Positions 21,017 through 29,850 of a stretch of 64,000 nucleotides of DNA are shown one piece after another. The translations under genes were made by a program, and so were the position numbers. The stretch spans positions 1,240,001 through 1,304,000 of the forward strand of contig NZ_PYMI01000001.1 in assembly GCF_003025595.1 (NCBI RefSeq). Direction: 5' to 3'. The stretch is from Photobacterium ganghwense. Lineage in GTDB: Bacteria > Pseudomonadota > Gammaproteobacteria > Enterobacterales > Vibrionaceae. Numbering within the stretch: position 1 is the first letter of the stretch; every line of letters begins with the position of its first letter. Under the pieces are notes generated by a model that worked only from the letters and a program-made list of their open reading frames with translations, ran no database searches and was not told where the DNA came from.

Positions 21017-21256
21017 CTAATTCTGTAAGATCATTCTGCTTTTCTCCCGGAGAGGTCAGAAACGTAACCCAGCTAAATATCATTAGAAATTAAAAATAAA
21101 ATCAATAACTTATTATTATCACCTGCGCATATTGCTGCGTCATTACGGTGATCAGCCCTCTGAGGGATGATCCGTATCTCTCCGCTGTTCTCCACTTTAT
21201 GATTCATCCTACGGCCTGTGGTAGGATAGCGAGCCACAGTGTGAGGTACCGTAACG

Positions 21257-21925
21257 ATGCAACCAACCCCAAAAACTGAACAGGAACTCCTGGAGCGAGC
21301 CCAGTCTCTGGCCGGCCTGACTCTGGGCGAACTGGCCGATGCCGCCGGCATGATCACACCTCCGGATCTGCGTCGTGATAAAGGCTGGGTGGGACAGTTG
21401 CTGGAATGGCATCTTGGCGCCACCGCCGGCAGTAAACCGGTACCGGATTTCGCTGAACTGGGGATCGAACTCAAGACAATCCCGATTGGCTACAACGGCA
21501 AACCGCTGGAAACGACCTTCGTCTGTGTTGCCCCGTTGATCGGCCTGCAGGGAGTCAGTTGGGAAAACAGCCACATCCGCCATAAACTGGCGCGCGTCCT
21601 GTGGATGCCGGTTGAAGGGGAGCGGGATATTCCGCTCGGGGATCGTCATGTCGGCTCCCCCCTGCTCTGGAGCCCGTCACCGGAGGAAGAACAGCAACTC
21701 CGGCGTGACTGGGAAGAGTTGATGGACATGATTGTCCTCGGTCAGGTTGAGCAGATCACGGCCCGCCATGGCGAGGTCTTACAATTGCGGCCGAAAGCCG
21801 CAAACGGGCGGGTACTGACTGAAGCCTACGGTGCCAACGGTCAGCCGATAAAAACGCAGCCGCGTGGCTTCTACCTGAAAACCCCGTTCACGGCGAGCCT
21901 GCTGGAACGATACTTTGTCATCTAA
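21257..21925 (+). CDS. mutH: DNA mismatch repair endonuclease MutH
   Basis: MutH nicks the unmethylated strand at hemimethylated GATC sites when activated by MutS and MutL. The 222-residue product keeps the catalytic residues Asp64, Glu71 and Lys73 in [15 protein letters not shown], and Glu50 earlier (offset of six from E. coli numbering). A GAGGT ribosome site lies before the ATG. Possession of MutH implies Dam methylation. It is divergent from rppH across a region with DnaA boxes and several GATC sites. Confidence 0.96.
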   Translation: MQPTPKTEQELLERAQSLAGLTLGELADAAGMITPPDLRRDKGWVGQLLEWHLGATAGSKPVPDFAELGIELKTIPIGYNGKPLETTFVCVAPLIGLQGVSWENSHIRHKLARVLWMPVEGERDIPLGDRHVGSPLLWSPSPEEEQQLRRDWEELMDMIVLGQVEQITARHGEVLQLRPKAANGRVLTEAYGANGQPIKTQPRGFYLKTPFTASLLERYFVI

Positions 21926-22060
21926 TAACGCAGTGATCTCATACCGCAGAGCTCAAAAAACTCATCATATAAGCACCTCACTCATCGCCACGTTCTGACA
22001 CCAGTAACCTCAAAATCCAGTAAGGGCAGGCAAACAGGCGGCGACGCAACAAATTCAGGC

Positions 22061-22366
22061 TTACAACGCAATCGTCATATCCTGCTGGCAACTGCCCGAC
22101 TGGCCATCGGTCGACATACATTCATCGTGTGGATCGGTCACTCTCAGGGTCACGGAGGAGATACCGAGAGGTTTGAGCAGCTCTCTAACCTGTTCAATTG
22201 ATTGAAAAGTCACCATTTGGTCATTGTCATCTTTCAGCGGCTCCAGCTGATTTTTATACTCCACTTCCATCAAATAATCCGCACATCCGGCATAACTGGT
22301 CAGAATACAGCGCGGCATATCTCCCTGCTCTGACCGGGTCCAGTGTTTAAACTGTGACAGTTTCAT
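22061..22366 (-). CDS. Small conserved-type protein, possibly DUF6482
   Basis: A 101-residue soluble protein without signal peptide or membrane segment. I think it may belong to the DUF6482 group of short Vibrio/Pseudomonas proteins, from the pattern of a sensory-like fold with VTFQSIEQVRELLKPLGISSVTLRV, but this is not certain. It has five cysteines (RC, GC, EC, SC), which is many for its size; the last lie in DECMSTDGQSGSCQQD. The start at 22366 (MKLSQFKHW) follows GGGAGAG. It is convergent with mutH and divergent from tas. Confidence 0.6.
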   Translation of the reverse strand: MKLSQFKHWTRSEQGDMPRCILTSYAGCADYLMEVEYKNQLEPLKDDNDQMVTFQSIEQVRELLKPLGISSVTLRVTDPHDECMSTDGQSGSCQQDMTIAL

Positions 22367-22537
22367 AATCTCTCCCATCGCTTTCCGTCCAGTAACTATT
22401 GGTCAGAACTGCAACATCATCAAGCTGCTAGGATGAATTTCCAGGGTTTACCTGCTCTTCTCAGAGCCGCTGACACAGGATATAGTCATATTAGGGTCCG
22501 CCCACAATTTGACAGGCTAGCAGTCCAAGGAGGGCTG

Positions 22538-23572
22538 ATGAAATACCATAAAATTCCTCACTCCACCCTGGAGGTGAGCAAAATTTGTCTTGGCACCATG
22601 ACCTTTGGTGAACAGAACAGTGAACAGGATGCTCACAGCCAACTGGATTTTGCTTTTGAGCGCGGTGTGAACTTTATCGACACCGCTGAAATGTACCCAG
22701 TCCCCCCAAAACCGGAAACACAGGGACTGACCGAAACCTATATCGGCAGCTGGCTGAAAAAGACCGGTCGCCGTGACAAAGTGGTGCTGGCGACCAAAGT
22801 TGCCGGGCCTCGTAACCTTCCCTATATCCGCCCGGATATGGCGCTGGATCGCCGCAATATCCACGATGCCGTCGAAGACAGCCTGAACCGTCTGCAAACG
22901 GACTATATCGATCTTTACCAGCTGCACTGGCCCCAGCGGGAAACCAACTGCTTCGGTCAGCTGAATTATGAATATAAAGAAGATCACTCCGGCGTCACAA
23001 TCACTGATACTCTGGAAGCGCTGGCTGAACTGGTACGTGCGGGTAAAATTCGCTACATCGGCTTGTCGAACGAAACGCCATGGGGCGTGATGTCGTTCCT
23101 GCGTCTGGCAGAAAAACATGAGCTGCCGCGCGTCGTTTCCATTCAGAACCCTTACAACCTGCTCAACCGCAGCTTTGAAGTCGGATTGTCCGAGATCAGC
23201 CACCATGAGGGCGTTGAGCTACTGGCTTACTCACCACTGGCATTCGGCACACTGAGCGGCAAATACCTCAACGGTGCCCGCCCGGAAGGTGCCCGGTGTA
23301 CATTGTTTGAACGCTTCCAGCGCTACTTTAACCCTCAGGGTATTGCGGCGGCCGCAGCCTATGTGGATGTGGCACGTAAGCACGGCCTGGATCCGGCGCA
23401 AATGGCATTGGCCTTTGTGAACCAGCGTCCGTTCGTTGCTTCTAACATCATCGGTGCTACTAACCTGGAACAACTGGAAGCGAATATCGCGAGTATCGAT
23501 CTGACGCTAAGTGACGAAGTACTGGCCGATCTGCAAGCGGTCGGAATTCAATACTCTAACCCTTGTCCTTAA
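22538..23572 (+). CDS. tas: Aldo/keto reductase Tas
   Basis: Tas is an NADP(H)-dependent aldo/keto reductase; the E. coli gene was found as a suppressor of tyrosine auxotrophy. The 344-residue product has the TIM-barrel motifs GTMTFGEQNSEQDAH, NFIDTAEMYPVPPK (catalytic Asp and Tyr) and KVVLATKVAGP (catalytic Lys). An AAGGAGGG ribosome site precedes the ATG at 22538; upstream in-frame extension is unlikely. In E. coli tas also lies near mutH. Confidence 0.93.
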   Translation: MKYHKIPHSTLEVSKICLGTMTFGEQNSEQDAHSQLDFAFERGVNFIDTAEMYPVPPKPETQGLTETYIGSWLKKTGRRDKVVLATKVAGPRNLPYIRPDMALDRRNIHDAVEDSLNRLQTDYIDLYQLHWPQRETNCFGQLNYEYKEDHSGVTITDTLEALAELVRAGKIRYIGLSNETPWGVMSFLRLAEKHELPRVVSIQNPYNLLNRSFEVGLSEISHHEGVELLAYSPLAFGTLSGKYLNGARPEGARCTLFERFQRYFNPQGIAAAAAYVDVARKHGLDPAQMALAFVNQRPFVASNIIGATNLEQLEANIASIDLTLSDEVLADLQAVGIQYSNPCP

Positions 23573-23598
23573 TATCGCCCGGTTATCACTGGCAGCCA

Positions 23599-23626
23599 TA
23601 AAAAAAGCCCCCGTAAAAACGGGGGC
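23599..23626 (-). terminator. Minus-strand terminator
   Basis: GCCCCCGT-TTTT-ACGGGGGC followed by seven T on the minus strand. The plus strand lacks a T-run after the hairpin, so the terminator belongs to a minus-strand transcript, namely the small gene at 23795-24040. Tas may use it inefficiently. Confidence 0.85.
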
Positions 23627-23763
23627 AGTATGACATCAGCTCAACCAACCCAATCAATATGAGTTGATAGTTTTCACTTTAATGATTCCCCTTCCCCGCC
23701 ACCAGATGCCTTTCGTCGCAAATCGTTGTGAAGTGTTGCAAGGGATAAACCGTCAAAATCGTA

Positions 23764-23789
23764 TCCCCGCCAAGTCTTCCCGACGGGGA
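23764..23789 (-). other. Hairpin just downstream of the 81-codon gene
   Basis: TCCCCGTC / GGCGGGGA with a ten-base loop on the minus strand, six bases after the stop. Only a weak T-rich tail follows, so it may protect the transcript end or attenuate. Confidence 0.35.
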
Positions 23790-23794
23790 CACTA

Positions 23795-24040
23795 TTACGT
23801 TACAAGTCTCGATCGATACTTGTTGCGCAGACGCTGAGTTTTGCGTCCAGCCGGGGTCAGCAGACGATCCGACGCAATAAATTGCTCCTTGTCGATGCCG
23901 ATATCACGACGTATATGGACCGACAGGTGTGGAATATGTACCTGGATACGGCGGTGCTCATGACGCCATTGGGCGGCTTCGCGTTGCAGATCCAGTTGGA
24001 TAAAGAAAACAGCAAGACGTAAATAGACTGATTGGCGCAT
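23795..24040 (-). CDS. Small basic protein of unknown function
   Basis: An 81-residue protein, rich in Arg, His and Gln, which I do not recognise. It begins MRQSVYLRLAVFFIQLDLQ, has QREAAQWRHEHRRIQVHIPH in the middle and ends RLRNKYRSRLVT. The N-terminal helix is amphipathic rather than a clear membrane segment. Support for a real gene: a GGAG ribosome site seven bases before the ATG at 24040, good codon usage, and a strong minus-strand terminator at 23599-23626 that has no other obvious user. It lies between tas and vpsR, where V. cholerae also has a small gene. It may be cotranscribed with the small ORF at 24129-24240. Confidence 0.65.
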   Translation of the reverse strand: MRQSVYLRLAVFFIQLDLQREAAQWRHEHRRIQVHIPHLSVHIRRDIGIDKEQFIASDRLLTPAGRKTQRLRNKYRSRLVT

Positions 24041-24128
24041 TATCGTGCTCTCCATAAAGGTTAAGAGTATTGGAGGGACGCGAAAACACTGCCGTTTCAG
24101 GCTGACAACTTAAGCAAAAAAGACTTAA

Positions 24129-24240
24129 CTAGCCGCGACAGGTATCCGCGGCCCATTTACACAGCGGATTGCCGTTAGTGAAATTGTTTGAACGGGGTAT
24201 CACCGAAAGAACAATTTTTTGTATTCAGTAGATTTTGCAT
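24129..24240 (-). CDS. Tiny ORF with apparent +1 frameshift
   Basis: An ATG at 24240 follows a strong ribosome site (CCGGAGGAACAAGTG). The zero frame reads 21 codons, MQNLLNTKNCSFGDTPFKQF then H and stop (24175). In the +1 frame the reading continues FTNGNPLCKWAADTCRG and stops at 24129. Joining them at TTT-C gives a smooth 36-residue Cys-containing peptide, so either one base was inserted (frameshift mutation or sequencing error) or ribosomes shift +1, with Phe-tRNA moving from UUU to UUC. A TACAAT-type -10 lies upstream and the vpsR terminator comes before that. I do not recognise the peptide. Confidence 0.45.
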
Positions 24241-24332
24241 CACTTGTTCCTCCGGTAATAAGTTATAAAGATGTGAAATATGGAGTTATTGTAAACAAAC
24301 ACGCTTACAAAACAAGCAGATATTCGCTACAG

Positions 24333-24365
24333 CAAAAATTACACGATAATCTTCCGGTAATCGTG
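24333..24365 (-). terminator. vpsR terminator
   Basis: CACGAT / ATCGTG stem with an inner A-T pair and CCGGAAGA loop on the minus strand, followed by TAATTTTT. Confidence 0.6.
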
Positions 24366-24430
24366 GTGCACCGGTGAGAAATCAGGCTGGATACTCCGGC
24401 TCACATATGAAACACAGAGCATCGAACGGT

Positions 24431-25765
24431 TCAGCTTTGCCGGAAATGTCGCGGCGGGGGCACCAGATCGTGCTTATTCAGCAACCGGTACATGGTCGCC
24501 CGCGAGACCCCAAGCTCACGGGCCGCGGCTGAAATCTGGCCTTTGTTGTTTTCCAGTACGGCTAGCAAGGCACCACGTTCGGAGTCTTCACGGATTTTCT
24601 TGAGACTTTGGCGATCATCCGCCAGCCTCGGTAAATCAAAATGCTCGTCGTCCAGTTCTTTGCCATCAGCCAGCAGGATTGCCCGCTTAATCTGGCTGAT
24701 CAGTTCTCGCACATTACCGGGCCACGAATAACTGCTGATCAGGCGTTTAGCCTCTTCGGTGATATGCTTGACCGGGCTGTTGTACTGCCGGGCAAATTTG
24801 AGCAGCAGGTACTCCGCCAGCAGCACAATATCGTCCCCTCGCTCCCGCAACGCCGGAACAGTCAGGCTGAGGATATTCAGGCGGTAATAAAGCTCTTCCC
24901 GCAGGCAACCCGATTCCAGCAACTCCTCCGGGGTATAGCGGGTCGCTGCAATCAACCGAAAACGCAGATCAATCACTCGCCCGCACTCGGTCGTAAAGCG
25001 TTCATCTTTCAGCAAACGCAATAACTCCTGCTGTCGCGCAGGACTGAGCGCAGAAATTTCGTCCAGATACAGCACCCCATTGTCTGCCGCATCAAAACAA
25101 CAACGCTCTGGCTGATTGCTGTTTGCTTCGAGCATCCAGCGGCTATCAAGGGATTCACAGTTCACAATGACAAACGCCCCTTTTGAGCGGGTCGATGCCT
25201 GATGAATCGCCTGCGCCACCAGCTCTTTTCCGGTGCCGATTTCTCCCTGAATCAGTACCGGCATATCTGACATCGCCAGCCGTTTGACCTGATGACGCAG
25301 TTTTTTCATGGCCGTCTGTTCACCCTGCAAGCCATGTTGACCAAACTGCCCTAACTGAGGCCAGACCCGCCGCTCAAGCCGCAGCATCCCGAGCTGATGC
25401 CCGATCGTTTTAAGCAATTGAGATTCAGGTACCGGCGCCGTGAAATAGTCGATACAGAAACTGACGATAAACTGGCAGATAGCATCGTGCTGCAGTTGAT
25501 CATCCCGGACCAGAGCCAGCCAACGCGCCTGCTTGTTGCGGGTAATAACACCGGCAATTCCCTGCAAACTGAAATCATCACGGGTCAGGTCGACAACCCC
25601 GATACAGGGACCGGTTTCCAGCAACAGGTTTTCAGCCGCCCGGAGATCATCACATCGATGGCAAAGCCAGCCGGCACGTTCCAGGGCAGTCGACCAGGGA
25701 ATATCCCCACTTCCCAGCACCAGGAGTGTTCCAAGCAACGAGTTATTTTTCTTCACTTTGTCCAT
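24431..25765 (-). CDS. vpsR: c-di-GMP-responsive biofilm regulator VpsR
   Basis: VpsR is the NtrC-type master activator of Vibrio exopolysaccharide (vps) genes; it binds c-di-GMP. The 444-residue protein has a receiver-like domain with Asp59 in CIGVVDLTRDD, an AAA+ domain with Walker A GEIGTGKE (174-181) and Walker B VLYLDE (231-236), and a Fis-type HTH (SAAARELGVSRATMYRLL) near the end. The GAFTGA loop needed to contact sigma-54 is absent: between residues 205 and 226 there is only LDSRWMLEANSNQPERCCF. This agrees with known VpsR, which works with sigma-70. Gene order tas-small gene-vpsR matches V. cholerae. Unlike V. cholerae VpsR, Walker B has a canonical DE. Confidence 0.9.
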   Translation of the reverse strand: MDKVKKNNSLLGTLLVLGSGDIPWSTALERAGWLCHRCDDLRAAENLLLETGPCIGVVDLTRDDFSLQGIAGVITRNKQARWLALVRDDQLQHDAICQFIVSFCIDYFTAPVPESQLLKTIGHQLGMLRLERRVWPQLGQFGQHGLQGEQTAMKKLRHQVKRLAMSDMPVLIQGEIGTGKELVAQAIHQASTRSKGAFVIVNCESLDSRWMLEANSNQPERCCFDAADNGVLYLDEISALSPARQQELLRLLKDERFTTECGRVIDLRFRLIAATRYTPEELLESGCLREELYYRLNILSLTVPALRERGDDIVLLAEYLLLKFARQYNSPVKHITEEAKRLISSYSWPGNVRELISQIKRAILLADGKELDDEHFDLPRLADDRQSLKKIREDSERGALLAVLENNKGQISAAARELGVSRATMYRLLNKHDLVPPPRHFRQS

Positions 25766-25945
25766 TCAGCGTACCTTTCCCGTGTCAGAGCCAGCATTAT
25801 CGTGGCGCCCTGTCATGCAGTCATACCATGACGGGGAGTTTCTGCCAGTAAGGATCTTATGTTGCCTACCCGATCAAATGCAACTTGTTTACTATCAAAT
25901 TTGTAACTAACCGTATTGATACAAAAAATTGTGGTACCAAAACAC

Positions 25946-25970
25946 AAAAAGCGCCCGCAGGCGCTTTTTT
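25946..25970. terminator. Terminator downstream of gltP
   Basis: AGCGCC-CGCA-GGCGCT with A-run before and eight T after; effective for the minus-strand symporter gene. The same 16-base core recurs at 45224-45239. Confidence 0.88.
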
Positions 25971-25989
25971 TTCCGGTAGGGTTTGTGAC

Positions 25990-27258
25990 TTAACTCACTT
26001 TAATGACTTCAGGCTCATCAAGTTCAGCATCAATTTCATTCTCGGTTTTGGCCACAATGGTGTTAACCGCAGTATCACCCACAACGTTTGAGCTGGTACA
26101 GAACATGTCATTAATACGGTCTACAGCAGCCACAATCGCCAGGCCTTCTGGTGGCAGACCCAGTTGGTGCAGCAACACGCCCACCATTACCACGCCACCA
26201 CCCGGTACACCACCGGCACCAATCGACAGCAGTAGGATGGTCAGACCCAGTGTCACCACATCGGCGCTGTTAATTGGCTGGCCGAACGCATTGGCTACGA
26301 ACAGGGTTGCCAGCGTGATGTAAATCGATACTCCGGACATGTTCATGGTCGCGCCCAGTGGCACACCAAATCCGGCAACCGATTTTGAAACCCCCAGTTT
26401 GTCAGTCAGTGTACGCATCGTCACCGGGATGGTGGCATTCGAACTGGCTGTCGACAGCGAGAACAGGATCTGCTCACGGGTGTGGCGCAGGAAAGTCATC
26501 GGTTTGATACCAGTTGTCAGCCCTACAGCCATCGGGTAGAAAATGAAGATCCAGAATACCAGCATGGTAATAACCAGTGCCACGTAACCCGCGACTGACA
26601 TCAGCGTTTCAGCATTCAGTGTCGCGCCCAACTGTACCATCAGGGCAAATACACCGTATGGAGCCAGACTCATGACCAGCACGACCAGCTTCATCATCAG
26701 CTCATTCGCCACTTTAAAAGTGCGGATCGCCGGGCCACCGCGCGAGTCCAGAGCCTGAATGGCAAGACCTGTCAGAATCGCCATGAAGATAATCTGCAAC
26801 ATATCTCCATTAGCAAAAGCCTGTACTGGATTACTTGGTACGATATTAACAATCAGTGAGAAAATATCAGGGGTTTCAGTGGTAGTCAGCGTAACCGTTT
26901 CGGATACCGTACCTGCCAGATTAGCACCAGCGCCCGGCTGGAAAATCATCCCTACGGTCAGTGCTGCTGTAATCGCAATGATGGTGTTTAAAATGTATAG
27001 GGTAAAAGTTTTTCCACCAAGGCGACCAAATGCAGTGATGTCCTTCAGCTCCACGATACCGCAGACAATAGATACGAAAACCAGAGGCACGACCAGCAGT
27101 TTAATCAATGAGACAAACATCCCACCAACCCCTTCCGCCGCCCCTAGGACATAGGTATCCATCAGCGTTACGCCACTAAACAGGTATTGAATGGCCGTGC
27201 CGAGAATCAGCCCGGCAAACAAGCCTGTAAAAATCTTTCCTGATAGCGATTTGTTCAT
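25990..27258 (-). CDS. Dicarboxylate/amino acid:cation symporter (DAACS)
   Basis: A 422-residue sodium- or proton-coupled symporter of the glutamate/aspartate/dicarboxylate family. The HP1 serine loop is SSNATIPVTM (the typical SSSATLP). TM7 has NMSGVSIYITL where glutamate transporters have NMDGT. HP2 has GAGGVPGGGVVMVGVLL. The substitution of Asp in NMDGT by Ser and the extended SETVTLTTTETPDIF loop fit the sodium-dependent serine/threonine or dicarboxylate branch less clearly, so I do not name the substrate. Start follows GGAGATGGACG. Strong terminator downstream; a 496-bp gap upstream. Confidence 0.88.
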   Translation of the reverse strand: MNKSLSGKIFTGLFAGLILGTAIQYLFSGVTLMDTYVLGAAEGVGGMFVSLIKLLVVPLVFVSIVCGIVELKDITAFGRLGGKTFTLYILNTIIAITAALTVGMIFQPGAGANLAGTVSETVTLTTTETPDIFSLIVNIVPSNPVQAFANGDMLQIIFMAILTGLAIQALDSRGGPAIRTFKVANELMMKLVVLVMSLAPYGVFALMVQLGATLNAETLMSVAGYVALVITMLVFWIFIFYPMAVGLTTGIKPMTFLRHTREQILFSLSTASSNATIPVTMRTLTDKLGVSKSVAGFGVPLGATMNMSGVSIYITLATLFVANAFGQPINSADVVTLGLTILLLSIGAGGVPGGGVVMVGVLLHQLGLPPEGLAIVAAVDRINDMFCTSSNVVGDTAVNTIVAKTENEIDAELDEPEVIKVS

Positions 27259-27754
27259 CGTCCATCTCCAGTCTGTTGTGCTTGTATATGTGTATTTAAC
27301 GTCCTGCTCCCGCTGTTAACCGCGGGATACGGCGACATTTTACACAGATGCTTTTCCGGAAAAAGCGAAATATTTACACTGGAGTTACATTTCAAAAACC
27401 CAAAACAAACACTTTTAAATCACACAAATAACAGATGAAGTCACTAAAGCATTTAAATATCCATAGCTTACTGATAAACAAGACAGCATGATTAACCAAG
27501 AACACCGTTTTATTCACTCATTCATAAATGTTAAAGAGTGTGAATGGTGTCACAGCGGAAATTTACTAACTTGCGCAAAAGTTGCCCAATTTTCACTATT
27601 GGAAACTCTTTTTCTTTTATGAAGAAACAGACAATAAATGCAAATAACGGAGGATTGGGGAAAGCAAAAAGGAAGCAAAAGTAAGTAAAACTCTGACGCT
27701 GAAAAACCTTGTGTTCACAACTGAAACGGCCCCGTTGAGCCGTTTCAACGGCGG
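27259..27754. other. Gap between lipoprotein and symporter genes
   Basis: Holds the symporter promoter region (27260-27400) and an A+C-rich stretch around 27390-27480. At 27722-27747 TGAAACGGC / GCCGTTTCA forms a 9-bp hairpin just after the lipoprotein stop, without a T-run; overlapping CCGTTG / CAACGG can pair alternatively. No gene is supported. Confidence 0.45.
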
Positions 27755-28174
27755 TCAGTTTTTGGCAGAGGCAAGGTGGGTCTGGCAAATTTCCGGGGTC
27801 AGTACCTCCGTTTCAAAACTCCCATTCCCCGCAAACCAGGCTCGAACACCTAACCCATGGTCAATAGCGGCTCCAAAATTCTTGCAGAGCTTAGGAAATA
27901 TTTCTGCTTCCGTTTCAGCTTGATGTATTCCCCAAGTCCACCGAGGGTTAGGTAAGCGATAGATGAGCGTTAACAATGCGGTGTCTTCATCATAGTGAAA
28001 AGTTTGCATTCCGCCGCGAAATGGCACAGCAGGTTCATCATTCAGCCGTTTAAGTTGCTCGTTCAACTTAGCAGGCACCTGGCTGGCAAAATCGGAAGCG
28101 GGTGGCATTAGCTGGGTGGTCATACAGCCGGAAAACAGCACGCAGGCGGCAACAAGGGAAGCTTTTCGGTACAT
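27755..28174 (-). CDS. Putative outer membrane lipoprotein
   Basis: A 139-residue protein with a lipoprotein signal: MYRKASLVAACVLFSGC, lipobox FSGC with Cys17 as lipidation site, followed by Met-Thr, which does not signal inner-membrane retention. The mature region contains ALLTLIYRLPNPRWTWG and three cysteines besides the lipid one. I do not recognise the family. The ribosome site AGGTGAAAG precedes the ATG. It lies alone between lysS and the symporter gene, with a hairpin after it. Confidence 0.7.
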   Translation of the reverse strand: MYRKASLVAACVLFSGCMTTQLMPPASDFASQVPAKLNEQLKRLNDEPAVPFRGGMQTFHYDEDTALLTLIYRLPNPRWTWGIHQAETEAEIFPKLCKNFGAAIDHGLGVRAWFAGNGSFETEVLTPEICQTHLASAKN

Positions 28175-28264
28175 TCTTTCACCTGATCACAATAAGATAC
28201 TCGTTTTATATAAGCAATATTTTACAGACACAGAAGAAAAAAGATGAGACATATCAAACAGAAA

Positions 28265-28290
28265 GAAAAAAGCCACCCGGTGGGTGGCTT
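28265..28290. terminator. lysS terminator
   Basis: AGCCACCC-GGT-GGGTGGCT (28271-28289) followed on the minus strand by TTTTTTC; the plus side has TTTTAT. Confidence 0.88.
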
Positions 28291-28311
28291 TTATAATCAT
28301 TCCGCGAGAAA

Positions 28312-29817
28312 TCAGTTCACTTGTGGACGCATCGCCGGGAACAGAATCACGTCACGGATGGTGTGCGTGTTGGTCATCAGCATCACCAGACGATCGATAC
28401 CAATACCCTGACCTGCTGTTGGTGGCAGGCCGTGCTCCAGCGCAGTGATGTAATCGGCGTCGTAGAACATCGCTTCGTCATCGCCTGCATCTTTCGCTTC
28501 AACCTGTGCTTTGAAACGAGAATCCTGATCCTGGGCATCGTTCAGCTCAGAGAAGCCGTTCGCCACTTCACGACCACCGATGAAGAATTCAAAACGGTCA
28601 GTAATGAACGGGAAATCATCGTTACGACGCGCCAGTGGTGAGATATCCGCCGGGTAACCCGTGATAAACGTTGGCTGAATCAGTTTAGGTTCCGCCGTTT
28701 CACCAAAGATCTCTTCCAGCAGCTGGCCACAAGTCCAGAAATCTTCCACTTCCACGTGAACAGACTTCGCAATCGCAATCATGTGGTCACGATCCTGAAC
28801 TTTGTCGTAGTCCAGCGCCTGAATATCAGCGTGGTTCGGGTTGTAGTGCTTGATCGCTTCCAGCATGCTCATGCGAGCGTAAGGACCGGCAAACTCAACG
28901 GTTTCATCGCCGTAAGGCATGCTGGTTGAACCCAGTACGTCTTGTGCGATTTTGCTTAGCATCTCTTCCGTCAGATCCATCAGATCTTTGTAGTCTGCGT
29001 ACGCCATGTAGAATTCCATCATCGTGAATTCTGGGTTGTGGCGCGGAGACAGACCTTCGTTACGGAAGTTACGGTTGATTTCGAACACACGCTCGAAGCC
29101 ACCAACAACCAGACGCTTCAGGTACAGCTCAGGCGCAACACGCAGGTACATGTCGATATCCAGCGCATTGTGGTGAGTCACGAACGGACGAGCTGTTGCA
29201 CCACCTGGGATCACGTGCATCATTGGGGTTTCGACTTCCATGAAGCCTTTTTCCACCATGAAGTTACGGATCGCCGATACTACTTTAGAACGTACCACGA
29301 AGGCGTTACGAGAATCTTCGTTAACAATCAGGTCAACGTAACGCTGACGGTAACGCATTTCCTGGTCAGTCAGGCCGTGGAATTTTTCTGGCAGAGGACG
29401 CAGTGCTTTTGTCAGCAGGACGTACTCGTTCATGTTGACGTACAGGTCACCTTTACCTGACTTGTGCAGCGTACCTTTCACACCGATGATGTCACCGATA
29501 TCCAGACCAGAGTATTTCTCTTTCAGCTCTTTCTGCACTTCTTTGTCAGCATAAACCTGAATGCGGCCAGAGACATCCTGAATCGCCAGGAATGGGCCAC
29601 GCTTAGCCATAATACGGCCAGCTACAGCAACAACGTTGCCCGCCTCTTCCAGCTCTTCTTTGCTCAGCTCACCAAATTGAGCTTGCAGATCAGCAGCCAG
29701 GCTATCGCGACGGAAATCATTTGGGTGGCCGTTTGCTTTACAACCTTCGCGGATTCTGTCTAGTTTCGCGCGACGTTCAGCAATCAGCTTATTCTCATCT
29801 TGTAATTGATCAGTCAT
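28312..29817 (-). CDS. lysS: Lysyl-tRNA synthetase (class II)
   Basis: LysS charges tRNA-Lys. The 501-residue class II enzyme has the N-terminal OB-fold ([20 protein letters not shown]). Motif 2 is [22 protein letters not shown] and motif 3 is [11 protein letters not shown]. It starts 33 bases after the prfB stop with AAGGGT before the ATG, the conserved prfB-lysS pair. No T-box or lysine riboswitch precedes it. Confidence 0.97.
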   Translation of the reverse strand: MTDQLQDENKLIAERRAKLDRIREGCKANGHPNDFRRDSLAADLQAQFGELSKEELEEAGNVVAVAGRIMAKRGPFLAIQDVSGRIQVYADKEVQKELKEKYSGLDIGDIIGVKGTLHKSGKGDLYVNMNEYVLLTKALRPLPEKFHGLTDQEMRYRQRYVDLIVNEDSRNAFVVRSKVVSAIRNFMVEKGFMEVETPMMHVIPGGATARPFVTHHNALDIDMYLRVAPELYLKRLVVGGFERVFEINRNFRNEGLSPRHNPEFTMMEFYMAYADYKDLMDLTEEMLSKIAQDVLGSTSMPYGDETVEFAGPYARMSMLEAIKHYNPNHADIQALDYDKVQDRDHMIAIAKSVHVEVEDFWTCGQLLEEIFGETAEPKLIQPTFITGYPADISPLARRNDDFPFITDRFEFFIGGREVANGFSELNDAQDQDSRFKAQVEAKDAGDDEAMFYDADYITALEHGLPPTAGQGIGIDRLVMLMTNTHTIRDVILFPAMRPQVN

Positions 29818-29850
29818 GGGTGAACCCTTAAATACATTAACCGAACTCGG

